Part shown: piece after piece, positions 26,601 to 32,611 of the stretch
Layout: the number at the start of each line of letters is the position of its first letter
How positions within the stretch are numbered: position 1 is the stretch's first letter
Source of the DNA: Coriobacteriia bacterium
GTDB lineage: Bacteria > Actinomycetota > Coriobacteriia > Coriobacteriales > Eggerthellaceae
DNA: 32,611 nt
Assembly (NCBI GenBank): GCA_030523425.1
Contig: JAUNIP010000018.1
Coordinates: 1 to 32,611, forward strand
Direction: 5' to 3'
Notes under the pieces: model-generated
What the model was told of the DNA's origin: nothing
The model's database searches: none
What the model saw: only the letters and a program-made list of their open reading frames with translations
Translations under genes and position numbers: made by a program

Positions 26601-27156
26601 GGTCCATCTGCTCAATCTTGCGATAGCTTTTGGCCTTGCGCTGCTTGTGCTTCAGCACGCCGGCGGCTTCTTCTATGAGCGCCCGGCGGTCTTCGGGCTT
26701 CGACTGCAATATGGAATCCAAGTGACCTTGGGAAATGATGGAATGGGTGCCTGTGCCCAGGCCGGTGTCGTGCAGAATATCCAGTACGTCCATGCGGCGC
26801 ACCACAGTGCCGTTGATCAGGTATTCGCTTTCGCCGTTGCGATACATCCGCCGCGCAACGGAAACTTCGTCGTAGTCAACCGGCAGCGAGCCGTCGGAAT
26901 TGTCCAGCACCAGCATGACTTCGGCCACGCCCACGCTTTTACGTGCGGAAGACCCTGAAAAGATGACGTCTTCCATCACCTGACCGCGCAGGTTCTTGGC
27001 GTTGCGTTCGCCTAACACCCACAACACGGCATCGGAAATGTTAGACTTGCCCGACCCGTTAGGGCCCACCACAGCGGTGATACCGGGCTCTAAGGTGAGC
27101 ACGCTGCGGTCGGCGAAGGACTTGAAGCCTTTGAGTATCAGTTGCTTCAGATACAT
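23614..27156 (-). CDS. smc: Chromosome segregation protein SMC
   Basis: SMC, with ScpA and ScpB, organises and helps segregate the nucleoid by ATP-driven loop formation. The 1180-residue protein has the N-terminal ATPase half (KGFKSFADR; Walker A GPNGSGKSN at about 31-39), a long coiled coil, a hinge from about 500 to 640 (AYMAGAGAAHEWVS; GRVTLMLPHE), a second coiled coil, and the C-terminal half with the ABC signature LMSGGEKSL (about 1080) and Walker B FYILDEIEAALDD. The coiled-coil arms are unusually rich in Ala and Gln, which looks like compositional drift rather than damage. It sits three bases after rnc. scpA and scpB are not in the window. Confidence 0.97.
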   Translation of the reverse strand: MYLKQLILKGFKSFADRSVLTLEPGITAVVGPNGSGKSNISDAVLWVLGERNAKNLRGQVMEDVIFSGSSARKSVGVAEVMLVLDNSDGSLPVDYDEVSVARRMYRNGESEYLINGTVVRRMDVLDILHDTGLGTGTHSIISQGHLDSILQSKPEDRRALIEEAAGVLKHKQRKAKSYRKIEQMDQHLARVNDVMKELERQLGPLQRKAKRAQQYQDVFDQLEQVKLQLAVDDLRVLRRQWDALLETEQAQLAEVEQKRAVVATAEQEYEHIQESIRSESAGVAALAQKHSAAQSLVDRFDSLSLLLGEKERQATQRCAELSALLDENATKRKVAQQQRKEAADQLEQVQSKRTSAQAALDQAQADYDESHNKRLRIERDIADLSRNRNDAAREAEQNAKQLARVQEQLASAQGRAQAAEERLATISQHVETAQAAQLAAQNSLTQAQAEQQRLQDSEAESAQCHSQAQQEVSAAQEAADEAHADVQSLQAELRGIEEIQRAYMAGAGAAHEWVSKQAEASWGSLSPLYDHLKVQDGYEQLVEQLLGSDMTALLVQDKRSVSSIGAAVSQQRKQGRVTLMLPHEQAATPAAVPGCTPLLEKVSCDNSLAGSISVLLGDVMLCPSLDDALAHHLQDKAGLRFATQDGAVVFPSGKVVLGGGASQEQGTLSYANRAKACGKELKTAQSTLASCQQRLEAAKQAAQMAQAESLQVLQQLAHAKGQVQACTRSLQDAQAACQQAQSERETCQQQHLQAEAAVQQALPQVDQLKAKAAQLDQAVQQAKDKVSAKQKELDPARDAEQKLSQQLADAKVAFATLTERETFAARQVDQQARELVALSAADEASLTDLSRKQAARKRIQPLLDTVAALREGINARCVALADETQSAQDATLGSHAQANAAREASSAARASFDASNEALSNTRVEKGRLEMKVQAAADAIVHDCKTPMEQALRLPELERRQEVEDRAFKLQRRIANMGNINPDAAEEYQALKERYDYLQGQLEDLASARSALKKIDRVIDRRMKDDFINTFHTVDAYFQEIFGVLFPGGTAELTLVDPENLETTGVEVKAQPRGKRITKMTLMSGGEKSLVACALLFAVYRTRSTPFYILDEIEAALDDTNLRRLTSYLRELSERTQLILITHQRRTMEMADVLFGVSMQADGVTKVVSQRLEKALQYAE

Positions 27157-27159
27157 GGG

Positions 27160-27972
27160 CTAAACCTGCTTGGGCTGCCGGGCGGCGTCGCGTTCGGCCT
27201 TCTTGCGGGCCTTCTCTTCGGCCTTCGCGGCGGCCTTCGCCTGCTTTTCGGCCTTGGCTTCCTCGGTCAGACCGAAAAAATCGCTCAAGCGCTCAAGGGC
27301 GCTTTTCGCCGCCTGGCTTTCAGCTTCCTTCTTGGTGCGGCCCGTTCCCTGCGCAAGGCCTTGGCTGCCGGCAAACACCTGCGCCACGAATGTGCGGTCA
27401 TGCGGGGGGCCTTGGGTTTCCACCAGCTTGTACGTGGGGGTAATGCCGTCCTCCTGCAGCTTTTCCTGCAGGGCGCTCTTGGGGTTTTCGGGCTCGTTGG
27501 CCAAATCCAGCGACATGCGCGGGATAAGCGTACGCTCCACAAAACCCGCGGCGGCATCCAGCCCGCCGTCCAAATACAGAGCGGCAACCACGGCCTCGTA
27601 CACATTTTCCAACGCGGAATGCAGGCCCCGGCGCCCGGTGCCTGCTTCCGAAGAGCCAAATACGATGACGTCGGCGAAGCCCAAGGATTCGGCCACTTCG
27701 GACAAGCTGGCGCCCGAAACCAGCGAAACCTTGATGCGGGTCAGACCGCCTTCGTCCAGTTCGCCGTATTCATGGAAGGCCTTGTAGGCAGCTATGGCGC
27801 CTAAGATGCTGTCGCCCAAAAACTCAAGGCGCTCATAGGAGTACTTGACAGACCGGCCTTCCGTGGCAGAAGGATGCGTGATGGCGGAAAGCAGCAGCTG
27901 GTTGTTTTGGAAGGTATAGCCCAATATGTCTTGGGCCTTCGCCAATTTTTCAGCTTGTTCGTCGCTTAGCAC
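27160..27972 (-). CDS. rnc: Ribonuclease III
   Basis: RNase III cuts double-stranded RNA in rRNA and mRNA processing. From the GTG at 27972 it has 270 residues. The signature ERLEFLGDSILG (47-58) and the later ENVYEAVVAALYLDGG supply the metal-binding acidic residues. A dsRNA-binding domain follows (from about 160: PKSALQEKLQEDG... GRTKKEAESQAAKSAL). The last ~35 residues are a Lys/Ala/Glu-rich tail beyond the usual end. The GTG is two bases after... rather, it lies inside the junction just past the plsX stop (one base apart) and follows GGAAGGCGG at suitable distance; the open frame to 28113 overlaps plsX and is not conserved. Confidence 0.94.
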   Translation of the reverse strand: MLSDEQAEKLAKAQDILGYTFQNNQLLLSAITHPSATEGRSVKYSYERLEFLGDSILGAIAAYKAFHEYGELDEGGLTRIKVSLVSGASLSEVAESLGFADVIVFGSSEAGTGRRGLHSALENVYEAVVAALYLDGGLDAAAGFVERTLIPRMSLDLANEPENPKSALQEKLQEDGITPTYKLVETQGPPHDRTFVAQVFAGSQGLAQGTGRTKKEAESQAAKSALERLSDFFGLTEEAKAEKQAKAAAKAEEKARKKAERDAARQPKQV

Positions 27973-27973
27973 G

Positions 27974-28993
27974 CTATTCGCCGCCTTCCGAAGCCTGATC
28001 GGCGTCGGTTTCACTGGCCAAGGCGGCCATGATTTGGCCTGGCAGGTCTTCGCGGACCATGGTTGCCGTGGCAGCAACACCGTTTTTGATGGCAGTGGCA
28101 TTTGAAGACCCATGGCCCACCATGCAGCCGCCCTTCACGCCTAAGAGCGGGGCGCCGCCGTAAGTGTCGGCGCTGACAGTGTCTTTGAACTTATATAAAT
28201 CACCCTTGATGCACAGCGCCCCAACTTTAGTCTTCAAAGACGTCATCATGATGTTTTTGATGGCGCTAAACAGCATCTTAGACGTGCCTTCTATGGTTTT
28301 CAGGCACACATTGCCGGTGAAGCCGTCGGTAACCACCAGGTCATACGTGCCATTCACCACGTCATGGCCTTCGGCGTTGCCCTGAAAGCCCTCCACGTCC
28401 TTCAAGGCCGCATGGCAAAGCTGCGCGAATTCCGACCCCTTGGTTTCTTCTTCGCCGATGTTCAGCAGGCCAACCGTGGGGTTTTGCACGCCTAGCACGC
28501 TGCGGCAATAAATGCGCCCCATAATGGCGAACTGCACCAGATATTCGGGTTTGCAATCGGCGTTGGCGCCAATGTCGGTAAGCACGCACGGCTTCACCGG
28601 CGAAGGCACCACCGTGGCCAAGCAGGGCCGCTTGATGCCTTTCACGCGCCCCATGACCAACGTTGCAGCAGAAAGGCAGGCGCCGGTGGACCCGGCAGAA
28701 AAGAAGCCTTTGGCCTTGCCTTCCTTCACCAGGCGGCAGCCCACCACCAGCGAAGAGTCCTTCTTGCGGCGCACCGCATTGGCGGGGTGTTCGCCCATAT
28801 CGATGACTTCGGTAGTGACCACCGCTTCGCAGTGCGGCTGCTGTTCGGCGAAGGGTTCCACCACTTCGGCCGGCCCGCACAGCATGATGCGCAGATTATC
28901 GTCCGCCGCCAAGGCCTGGGCGCACCCATCAAGCACTACGCCTGGGGCATTGTCGCCCCCCATGGCGTCAACGGCAATAACAGTTGGTTCCAT
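27974..28993 (-). CDS. plsX: Phosphate acyltransferase PlsX
   Basis: PlsX makes acyl-phosphate from acyl-ACP, the donor for PlsY in phosphatidic acid synthesis. The 339-residue protein begins TVIAVDAMGGDNAP and has the family blocks VRRKKDSSL, FFSAGSTGA, DIGANADCKPE, LLNIGEEETKGSE, VVTDGFTGNV and YGGAPLLGVKG. The ATG at 28993 has GAAGGAG five bases upstream. It is the first gene of the plsX-rnc-smc-ftsY-ffh run. The rpmF gene that often precedes plsX is absent; accessory DNA lies upstream instead. The 9-mer CATATGCAC occurs twice upstream (28991-28999 and 29056-29064). Confidence 0.96.
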   Translation of the reverse strand: MEPTVIAVDAMGGDNAPGVVLDGCAQALAADDNLRIMLCGPAEVVEPFAEQQPHCEAVVTTEVIDMGEHPANAVRRKKDSSLVVGCRLVKEGKAKGFFSAGSTGACLSAATLVMGRVKGIKRPCLATVVPSPVKPCVLTDIGANADCKPEYLVQFAIMGRIYCRSVLGVQNPTVGLLNIGEEETKGSEFAQLCHAALKDVEGFQGNAEGHDVVNGTYDLVVTDGFTGNVCLKTIEGTSKMLFSAIKNIMMTSLKTKVGALCIKGDLYKFKDTVSADTYGGAPLLGVKGGCMVGHGSSNATAIKNGVAATATMVREDLPGQIMAALASETDADQASEGGE

Positions 28994-29131
28994 ATGCACT
29001 CCTTCCGAGACATCCTCGCAATGAGTGCATGTGCCTGACAGCGCCCGCTGCAAGGCATATGCACACAAAGGCTGCGCACGGCACAGCAACTCTACATGAT
29101 ACCGTGAACAAAGGGACTTCGCTTGTGTGAT

Positions 29132-29236
29132 TTATGTAAGTTGGCGCAGGCGGAAAGCGAAGGCACTGCTACCGCACAGCTCCTTGGCCTTGGTGATGAC
29201 CACCATGTCCGAAGGCGGCCGGCGCGGGTGGGTCAT
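29132..29236 (-). pseudogene. Truncated Avd-like (four-helix-bundle) reading frame
   Basis: The frame starts at an ATG (29236) with AAGGGA at a suitable distance, 41 bases past the hairpin that follows the surface-protein gene. It encodes 34 residues: MTHPRRPPSD, then MVVITKAKELC, then GSSAFAFRLRQLT and a stop. The VITKAKELC segment resembles the first helix of the four-helix-bundle accessory proteins (Avd-like) found next to diversity-generating retroelements in gut bacteria; this is remembered family similarity, not a search. An intact protein would have about 110-130 residues, so the rest seems lost by deletion near 29170. A chance short frame cannot be excluded. Confidence 0.45.
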
Positions 29237-29277
29237 GGGCGTCCCTTCGTGCGGGGTCCAACAGCGTGCAAATGTTT

Positions 29278-29306
29278 CGCCGCGGGGCCTTAAGGGCCCC
29301 GCGGCG
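29278..29306. other. Perfect GC-only 12-bp stem hairpin just past the surface-protein stop
   Basis: CGCCGCGGGGCC (29278-29289) pairs perfectly with GGCCCCGCGGCG (29295-29306) around a five-base TTAAG loop. It begins 19 bases after the stop codon. On the minus strand it is followed by AAACATTTG, not a T-run, so it is not a canonical intrinsic terminator. A GC-rich hairpin or cruciform just downstream of the variable region is required for efficient homing in the Bordetella phage retroelement (established knowledge), which offers a different explanation. A Rho-type or non-canonical terminator is the alternative. Confidence 0.8.
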
Positions 29307-29325
29307 GGATTAGAGGATTTCCAGA

Positions 29326-29460
29326 TTACAGATTCACCCATAAAGCGGGGCGGACGGCGCCGATGGAGCCGTCCACGTAGTAGCCGACGGAGTTCACGTA
29401 GCCGTCGCCGATGACGTCCGCGGCGCTGCTCGAGTAGTAGCCTGGCGAACGCAGCCACCA
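29326..29460 (-). other. Candidate DGR variable region at the 3' end of the M4 protein gene
   Basis: The last 44 codons encode WWLRSPG, a run YYSSSAADVIGDG, then YVNSVGYYVDGSIG and AVRPALWVNL. Fixed framework positions (WWLRSPG, RPALWVNL) flank positions that are Y, S, D, I, G or A and mostly end in C (TAC, AGC, GAC, ATC, GGC, TCC). That is what adenine-directed diversification of AAC codons would give, and C-type-lectin-fold C-termini are the usual DGR targets. GC-rich codon bias also favours C endings, so this alone is weak. No A-rich template repeat copy occurs in the window. Confidence 0.45.
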
Positions 29461-32355
29461 GTCGCAGGCGGCCACACCGTCAACGGTGTAGCCGGACCAC
29501 TGCCAAGCCCCCTGGGCCACGGCGTAGGGCGTCGGGGCGCACATGCGGTCGGGGTAGGCTCCTAAGGAGTCGTCGTAGGTGGAGTCGAAGTACTTGCCAA
29601 CCTCCGCCAGCGACAGGCAGAACACGTTGTCGGAGGTGTCGTTGCCGCCAGGCGTCCCGTAGTCGGGGTTGTCGTCGTTCGCCACCCAGGTAGACGCTAT
29701 GCGCGCCTTGTCCGCTGCGCTGAAGGCGGCATCGTAGAAGGTGCCGTTCAGCCATACGCGCAGCGTGCAGGTTTCCCACGTAACACCGGCGTAGGCGGTG
29801 TTGTACCGCTGGCAGTCCAGCGCGTACCTGCTGACCAGCAGCTTCTTGCCGTTCTGCTCGTCCAGCACGCGCCACTCTATGTCCTCCGGGCCGTTTTCCA
29901 GGTTGTTGTCCTGCTCGTACTTCCCGAACAGCACGTAGTCCCCCACCTGCCGGCCGCCGCCGGGCCGGGTGATGCCCGCGGAGTCGAAGGCGTCCTTTAT
30001 GGCGGCAATCTGCTTCGGCGTCCATCCCAGCCGCCTGGCGGTGACCAGTATGGCTTCCCGCGCGTTCACGAACTTCGAGTCGGGGGACAGCAGGAACAGG
30101 GAAATGTAGTAAAGCTCGGCCCACTGTTCCTTGCTTATCGGGCTGCAGCGTCCGTCTGTCTGCATCAGGTAGGTCGCGTGGTTGAATATGCCGCTGTTCG
30201 CGTGGACGCCGCCGTAGTCGTGGTCGCCGTCTATTGGAAGGTTTTTGTAGTCCGCGTAGTTGTCGGGCTGACCGTAGCCGCCAGGGTTCGACAGGCTGCG
30301 GGTTGTCCATCCCTTGTCTTCCCCGTACAGCCACCGCCCTTCGTCGTCCTTTCCCTCTATGAGGCTGCCCATGATGTCGGCGTAGGACTCGTTCAGGGCG
30401 CCGGGCTCGCCAGCGTATGTCAGCCCGAGGCCGCTACCGCCGCCGACGACGCTGCCTATGACTGCATGGGTGAACTCATGCCCGAACGTGTCCAGGCCAG
30501 CCGTGTAGTTCCCCTGGTCACCGAAGACGAACTGCATTATGTCCGAGTCCCAGTAGGCGTTACGCACGCCCTCCTTCCTGCAGCTCACGCGTATGGGGGT
30601 GCCGGCGCCGTCGTAGGACCTCCGGCCCAGTTTGTCCCTGTAGTAGTCGTAGACGCAGGCCATGTTGGCATGGGCCGACACGTAGTCAGGGTCGGGGGTG
30701 CCATTGAAGGACACCAGGTCGCCGGGGTAGATGGGATTCCTGAAAATCCACCAGCCGGAGTACGCGACCCGGTAGGTTCCTATCGAGCGGAAGGGGTCCC
30801 ACAGGTCATACCCGTTGCCATTGCTGGTTGCCGTGAACGTCCTGGTGGCGCCTAGCATGTCCTGTGCCGCTATGTCATCAACCCGGACGGGGGCGAAGTC
30901 GTCGTCCTGCTGATTGCCGAAGGACGAGAGCACCTGGCCGGCGGCGTAGCTTTGGCTGTTGGCGGCCACGTAGTACGTCTTGCCGCCGCAGGGCAGGAGC
31001 GGGGCGTCCGCCGCCGCGTCGGGGGTTGCCCCGCCGGTGTCCGGCCCGCTTATGACCACCCTGTAGACCAGGGAGGCCGAAGAGCCGTCGTCCCCCGGCA
31101 GCACGAACAGATCGGCCTGGGACAGCAGCGGCACGGAGGAATCAAGGGAATAATCGCCGCGGTAGCTTTGCTCGGCGGCGGCCACGGCGTCGGCGGCGGA
31201 TATGCCGGCCTGGGTGTCCACGGCGCCTATGCCGGTGTCGTAGGTGCTGAACAGGCCCTGGGCTGTGCCCGCGGAGTCGGAGTCCACCACGATGCTGGAG
31301 CCGATGACGGGCACGCCGTTCACCGTGGGCTCGTAGCGCAGGATGATGTCGGCGTCGGCGTCGTCGGAGGTGCGGGTGACCGTCACGTCGGACTGGTCGG
31401 CCCCAAGGGATTCCCCGAACAGGCCGCTGGTGGAGTTCAGGAAGTCGCACATGCCGGCGGCGTCGGCGATAGGCTGGGCCCAGAACGTGCCGTCGATCAT
31501 GGCAGGCGTCACGCCGTCGCTTTCGAACTCGGTGTCCACGGTGCCGTCATCCACCAACCCCTGCAGGTCGCCCCGGTCGAAGACGCCGTCAGACATGGTG
31601 TCGCGCATGATGGCGGAGGACCCGATGCCTAAGATCTTGCTGGCTTCCGCCCTGGTGGCGTTCCCTTGGGGGCGCAGGAAGCCGTCGCCGGTGCCGCTGA
31701 TGGCCCCTATGCCGTTCGCCCAGCCGATGCCGTCATAGGCCCAAGCAGACGCCGAGCCCGCGTCCTTGAGCGCCGACTGCCACTCGTCGCTCGGCGCCCC
31801 CATCACGGAGCAGCCCTGCCCCCGGCAGTAATCGGTGAAGCCCAGCAGCATCGTGGCCAGCTGCTCCCTGGTGACAAGGTCGCCCGGCCCGAAGGTGCCG
31901 TCGTTGTAGCCGGTGGTCACCCCGACGGCCTTGCCCCAGCAAACCGCGTCGTAGAACCAATCGCCGGGCTGGACGTCGGGGAAGGATCCGCGCCCGCCCA
32001 CGTCCAGGCCGAGCGTTCCCGCGCGGTTGTACATCACGGCCAGGGCCTCGGCGCGGCTGAGCAGGTTATCGGGGCCGAAACAGCCGGTCGGGTTGCCGTC
32101 CGCGTCGGAATAGCCGTGGAAGAGCCCCCTCTTCACGGCGGTTTCGACGCAGGTGGCGTACCAGGCATCGTCGGCCACGTCCGCAAAGCCGGAAGCAGAG
32201 TCGGAACCGTCCGACAGCGGAAGGACGGTTGCCGCGTCCGCCGCCGGGCTAGCCGGGGCCTTGTCGGGGCTGGCCACGGCCGCGGCCGGGCACAAGCCAG
32301 CGGCCAGCACCGCGGCCAGGGCGAATCTAACAAGCTTGCCGGAGATTCCTTTCAT
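29326..32355 (-). CDS. Secreted SLH-anchored M4 metallopeptidase with C-terminal DUF6273/C-type-lectin-like domain
   Basis: This 1009-residue exported protein has several parts. A signal peptide ends near AVA-SP (residue 28). Three SLH repeats (about 57-105, 123-170, 190-240) should bind secondary cell-wall polymer. A FTP/PepSY-like propeptide follows (about 285-440). The thermolysin-type catalytic domain (about 510-795) has HEFTH (zinc ligands H626, H630; catalytic E627), the third ligand E656 in GALNESYAD, and H718 in GGVHANSGIFN. A DUF6273-type domain (about 804-1009) begins VGDYVLFGKYEQ and ends GAVRPALWVNL. GAGGAGG precedes the ATG at 32355. SLH plus M4 suggests a wall-anchored protease acting on extracellular protein; the lectin-like tail may choose its target. 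The combination is unusual. Confidence 0.9.
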   Translation of the reverse strand: MKGISGKLVRFALAAVLAAGLCPAAAVASPDKAPASPAADAATVLPLSDGSDSASGFADVADDAWYATCVETAVKRGLFHGYSDADGNPTGCFGPDNLLSRAEALAVMYNRAGTLGLDVGGRGSFPDVQPGDWFYDAVCWGKAVGVTTGYNDGTFGPGDLVTREQLATMLLGFTDYCRGQGCSVMGAPSDEWQSALKDAGSASAWAYDGIGWANGIGAISGTGDGFLRPQGNATRAEASKILGIGSSAIMRDTMSDGVFDRGDLQGLVDDGTVDTEFESDGVTPAMIDGTFWAQPIADAAGMCDFLNSTSGLFGESLGADQSDVTVTRTSDDADADIILRYEPTVNGVPVIGSSIVVDSDSAGTAQGLFSTYDTGIGAVDTQAGISAADAVAAAEQSYRGDYSLDSSVPLLSQADLFVLPGDDGSSASLVYRVVISGPDTGGATPDAAADAPLLPCGGKTYYVAANSQSYAAGQVLSSFGNQQDDDFAPVRVDDIAAQDMLGATRTFTATSNGNGYDLWDPFRSIGTYRVAYSGWWIFRNPIYPGDLVSFNGTPDPDYVSAHANMACVYDYYRDKLGRRSYDGAGTPIRVSCRKEGVRNAYWDSDIMQFVFGDQGNYTAGLDTFGHEFTHAVIGSVVGGGSGLGLTYAGEPGALNESYADIMGSLIEGKDDEGRWLYGEDKGWTTRSLSNPGGYGQPDNYADYKNLPIDGDHDYGGVHANSGIFNHATYLMQTDGRCSPISKEQWAELYYISLFLLSPDSKFVNAREAILVTARRLGWTPKQIAAIKDAFDSAGITRPGGGRQVGDYVLFGKYEQDNNLENGPEDIEWRVLDEQNGKKLLVSRYALDCQRYNTAYAGVTWETCTLRVWLNGTFYDAAFSAADKARIASTWVANDDNPDYGTPGGNDTSDNVFCLSLAEVGKYFDSTYDDSLGAYPDRMCAPTPYAVAQGAWQWSGYTVDGVAACDWWLRSPGYYSSSAADVIGDGYVNSVGYYVDGSIGAVRPALWVNL

Positions 32356-32392
32356 GGCATCCTCCTCTGCGCAGGGACAGCGCTTCGAACCG

Positions 32393-32402
32393 GAAACGTT
32401 TC
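32393..32402. promoter_or_regulatory. GAAACGTTTC palindrome upstream of the M4 protein gene
   Basis: GAAACGTTTC is a perfect 10-bp palindrome with a central CG, 38 bases before the start codon. It has the form of LacI/GalR-family operators (family knowledge). The gap 32356-32557 contains no obvious -35/-10 pair; a TTGTTT near 32430 (minus strand) is a weak candidate. Confidence 0.35.
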
Positions 32403-32511
32403 AATACTGGAATAACGAAACCATAAGCCAAACAAGACAGCCGCGGGGCTTGGATTGTTGCTATGCGCAGAAACTGGCCGCCCGGCAGCAATCGCGGCGC
32501 CCTGGGAGCAA

Positions 32512-32537
32512 CCGTGCCGCCCTGGGAGACGGCACGG
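32512..32537 (-). terminator. Hairpin 20 bases after the partial gene at the right edge
   Basis: CCGTGCC (32512-32518) pairs perfectly with GGCACGG (32531-32537) across a 12-base loop. It starts 20 bases past the stop of the partial gene. No T-run follows on the minus strand. An 11-mer CGCCCTGGGAG is repeated at 32498-32508 and 32518-32528, the second copy lying in the loop. Confidence 0.4.
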
Positions 32538-32557
32538 ATTCGTTCCTGGTTTGCGCC

Positions 32558-32611
32558 CTACAGCACTCCCCCGTCGATGGCGTTCACCAGGATGGTGGCC
32601 GCCCGGCCTCG
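32558..32611 (-). CDS. 3' end of a gene cut by the window edge, perhaps SLH-containing
   Basis: Reading inward from the right edge on the minus strand, an open frame gives RGRAATILVNAIDGGVL and a TAG at 32560-32558. The pattern R-x-x-A-A-T-I-L-V-N-A resembles the last helix of an SLH repeat, where a conserved R and small residues precede a hydrophobic stretch. If so, this is the C-terminus of another wall-anchored protein next to the M4 protein. Seventeen residues are too few to be sure. Confidence 0.4.
   Translation of the reverse strand, partial: RGRAATILVNAIDGGVL

Noticed and set aside
29237-29458. Upstream extension of the short Avd-like frame to an earlier ATG at 29458
   Set aside because: That part reads out of frame through the end of the M4 protein gene and the hairpin and is arginine-rich shadow sequence.
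29132-32611. A complete, active diversity-generating retroelement
   Set aside because: No reverse transcriptase frame and no A-rich template repeat matching the 3' end of the gene is present anywhere in the window; only the target-side elements are seen.

Overview
The window is GC-rich and reads like the chromosome of a Coriobacteriia member, most likely of the Eggerthellaceae. The reasons are a high-GC Gram-positive core gene set, the order plsX-rnc-smc-ftsY-ffh / rpsP-khpA-rimM-trmD / lepB-glyQ-glyS-ppdK, a two-subunit glycyl-tRNA synthetase, and SLH-domain surface proteins. This placement comes from gene content and family knowledge; no search was run. Almost everything is on the minus strand. 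Only degV-dinB and an insertion-sequence remnant at the left edge are on the plus strand.

Layout, left to right. Positions 1-423 hold the broken left end of an IS256-family element: a duplicated terminal 35-mer and the first ~46 codons of its transposase. Positions 641-5111 are an ileS-lspA-rluD-type operon. degV and dinB diverge from it across an intergenic region with two recognisable promoters and a 17-bp palindrome. At 7498-7641 lies the broken end of an SLH surface-protein gene. UDP-galactopyranose mutase and a family 2 glycosyltransferase follow (7657-9912), then a metal-efflux operon (10127-12633) of an ArsR/SmtB repressor, a free-standing HMA metal-binding peptide and a P1B-type ATPase. 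That operon has a near-consensus promoter and an inverted-repeat operator.

Positions 12712-28993 are housekeeping: pyruvate phosphate dikinase with a strong terminator, glycyl-tRNA synthetase, signal peptidase I, tRNA and ribosome maturation factors, both SRP GTPases, SMC, RNase III and PlsX. Tight spacing (overlaps of 1-8 bases, gaps of 3-9 bases) points to a few long transcripts covering membrane targeting, chromosome organisation, translation and phospholipid synthesis.

The right edge (29132-32611) is accessory. A 1009-residue secreted protein carries three SLH repeats, a propeptide, an M4 (thermolysin-like) peptidase and a C-terminal C-type-lectin-like domain of the DUF6273 kind. The domain ends in a stretch that looks like the variable region of a diversity-generating retroelement (DGR) target. 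Nineteen bases past its stop is a perfect 12-bp GC-only-stem hairpin. Just beyond is a truncated reading frame whose start resembles the Avd-like four-helix-bundle accessory protein of DGRs. This order, target, hairpin, avd, is the DGR order, but no reverse transcriptase and no template repeat are present. I read it as a DGR target that has lost its own cassette or is served in trans. This is the most interesting feature of the window and it is an inference, not a proven system.
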